A DNA stretch of 7,907 nucleotides from Acidobacteriota bacterium (GTDB lineage Bacteria > Acidobacteriota > Terriglobia > Bryobacterales > Bryobacteraceae). The translations under genes and the position numbers were made by a program. The stretch lies in contig JAJYKC010000007.1 of the NCBI GenBank assembly GCA_021788955.1, positions 1-7,907 on the forward strand. The letters run 5' to 3'. Under the pieces are notes generated by a model, which was not told the DNA's origin, searched no databases, and saw only the letters and a program-made list of their open reading frames with translations. This document shows, piece after piece, positions 7,010 to 7,907 of the stretch (positions are counted from its first letter, which is position 1; the number at the start of each line of letters is the position of its first letter).

Positions 7010-7907
7010 ATGAGTTCAGGCCATCGTTCGATTCGCTCGGGCGTGCTGGCGCGGCGCGACGCGCTGCGGCTGCCGTTATGGTTTTGGCTGGCTTCGCGTG
7101 GCGCAGGCGCGAGGCCGGCCGACGCGCCGGCGGGTGACTCCACGAACCGCCAGCTTTCGCCGGCGTGCCGGTCAATCGGTCTTAACGGCACGTGGCAGCT
7201 CACATATGGCCCACTGGAACACGGCGCGCCGCCGGATGCGGCTCAGCCTCCGGCGGACTGGCCGACCATTGCCGCCACTGTGCCGGGAAATGTGGAGCTG
7301 GATCTGGTGGCAGCCCGTCGGCTCGATCCACCCGAGAGGGGCAACCGGATCTACCAGCTCCGCAAATTGGAAGATTACCAGTGGTGGTATCGCCGCAGCT
7401 TCTCCAAGCCGGCGGTCCGGCCAGGCGAAAAGGTCGACCTGGTCTTCGAAGGCCTGGATTGCCTCGGTACAGTCTGGGTAAATGGCAAACTCATCGGCCG
7501 CCCGGCCAACATGCTCGTACCGCATCGTTACGATATCACCGGCGTGCTGCGCGAGGGCGGCGGCAATGAAATAGTCGTGCGCATCGACCCCGCCGTTCCG
7601 GCCGGCAACCGCGTGCCGCACGAAGCCGGGGAGTACGCGCAAGCCGGCCATTGGGAGTCCCTGCCTATCCGCAAGGCCCCGCACATGTACGGCTGGGACA
7701 TTATGCCGCGCGCGGTCAGCGCCGGCCTGTGGCGCGATGTGCGGCTGGAGGTGCTCGGCCCCGCGCGCTGGTCCACCGTCTACTGGCACACGCGCCAGGT
7801 GAATCGCCGCGGCGCCACTGTAGGCGTGGACTGGCAATTCACCAGCGATGCCAACCAGGTGGATGGCTACCGCGTCCGCATGGAACTGCGGCGCAACGGG
7901 AAGATCG
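7010..7907 (+). CDS. Glycoside hydrolase family 2 protein, beta-mannosidase-like (3' partial)
   Basis: Predicted exo-acting glycosidase removing terminal sugars, most likely beta-linked mannose, from oligosaccharides. The frame runs from ATG 7010 to the window edge without a stop (299 codons). Residues 15-34 (twin Arg15-Arg16, then LPLWFWLA and an Ala/Gly region) could be a secretion signal, perhaps Tat, but the hydrophobic stretch is short. The N-terminal GH2 jelly-roll sugar-binding domain spans about 59-250: LNGTW (58-62), TVPGNVELDL (90-99), WWYRRSF (125-131), FEGLDCLGTVWVNG (146-159), a YDITGVL segment (174-180) and the beta-mannosidase-type signature RKAPHMYGWDIMPR (221-234) followed by GLWRDVRLE (239-247). 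An Ig-like domain begins near 255. The catalytic TIM barrel with its two glutamates is beyond the window, so activity cannot be confirmed; exo-beta-glucosaminidase or another GH2 specificity remains possible. It has its own promoter and ribosome binding site. Confidence 0.88.
   Translation, partial: MSSGHRSIRSGVLARRDALRLPLWFWLASRGAGARPADAPAGDSTNRQLSPACRSIGLNGTWQLTYGPLEHGAPPDAAQPPADWPTIAATVPGNVELDLVAARRLDPPERGNRIYQLRKLEDYQWWYRRSFSKPAVRPGEKVDLVFEGLDCLGTVWVNGKLIGRPANMLVPHRYDITGVLREGGGNEIVVRIDPAVPAGNRVPHEAGEYAQAGHWESLPIRKAPHMYGWDIMPRAVSAGLWRDVRLEVLGPARWSTVYWHTRQVNRRGATVGVDWQFTSDANQVDGYRVRMELRRNGKI

Noticed and set aside
7098..7569. Two other + strand frames (from 7098 and from 7192) over the start of the glycosidase
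   Set aside because: Their translations show no family motifs, while the frame from ATG 7010 has a strong ribosome binding site and continuous GH2 signature motifs.

Overview
The window is GC-rich, densely coded on the + strand, and looks like part of a carbohydrate-utilisation locus from an Acidobacteriota genome, most likely a Solibacter/Bryobacter-type soil member. This placement is inference from protein style: a very large Oar-like TonB-dependent receptor with an N-terminal carboxypeptidase-regulatory domain, followed by a Tat-signal Gfo/Idh/MocA oxidoreductase of the kind abundant in Acidobacteriota and Planctomycetota. No RNA gene, insertion sequence, CRISPR array or origin was seen.

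Layout. (1) Positions 1-3234 hold the 3' portion of a TonB-dependent receptor gene; its start lies before the window. (2) Positions 3243-4562 encode a complete Tat-exported Gfo/Idh/MocA oxidoreductase. It starts at TTG, and its ribosome binding site overlaps the receptor stop codon, so the two genes look cotranscribed and possibly translationally coupled. (3) Positions 4563-4732 are a 170-bp gap with a perfect 16-bp palindrome, a second small hairpin and a near-consensus sigma70-type promoter. The -10 box of that promoter runs into the first possible start codon of the next gene. (4) Positions 4733 (or 4745)-5764 encode an atypical NAD(P)-dependent epimerase/dehydratase-like SDR protein, overlapping by one base (TGATG) with (5) a second, cytosolic Gfo/Idh/MocA oxidoreductase at 5764-6876. 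(6) Positions 6877-7009 carry a second near-consensus promoter and a strong Shine-Dalgarno. (7) From 7010 to the window edge runs the first 299 codons of a glycoside hydrolase family 2 protein of beta-mannosidase type; the catalytic domain lies outside.

Working model (inference): the receptor imports or binds a glycan fragment at the outer membrane, and the Tat-exported oxidoreductase acts on a sugar or glycoside in the periplasm. A GH2 exo-glycosidase trims the glycan, and the SDR/oxidoreductase pair processes an oxidised or unusual sugar in the cytoplasm. A Tat-exported and a cytosolic Gfo/Idh/MocA enzyme next to a glycosidase would suit oxidation-dependent sugar processing (keto-sugar chemistry), but nothing in the sequence fixes the substrate.

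The most unusual observations are the promoter/start-codon overlap that implies a leaderless or near-leaderless transcript, a dyad lying inside that promoter's spacer, loss of the SDR catalytic lysine, and the degenerate Rossmann glycine motif in the cytosolic oxidoreductase.
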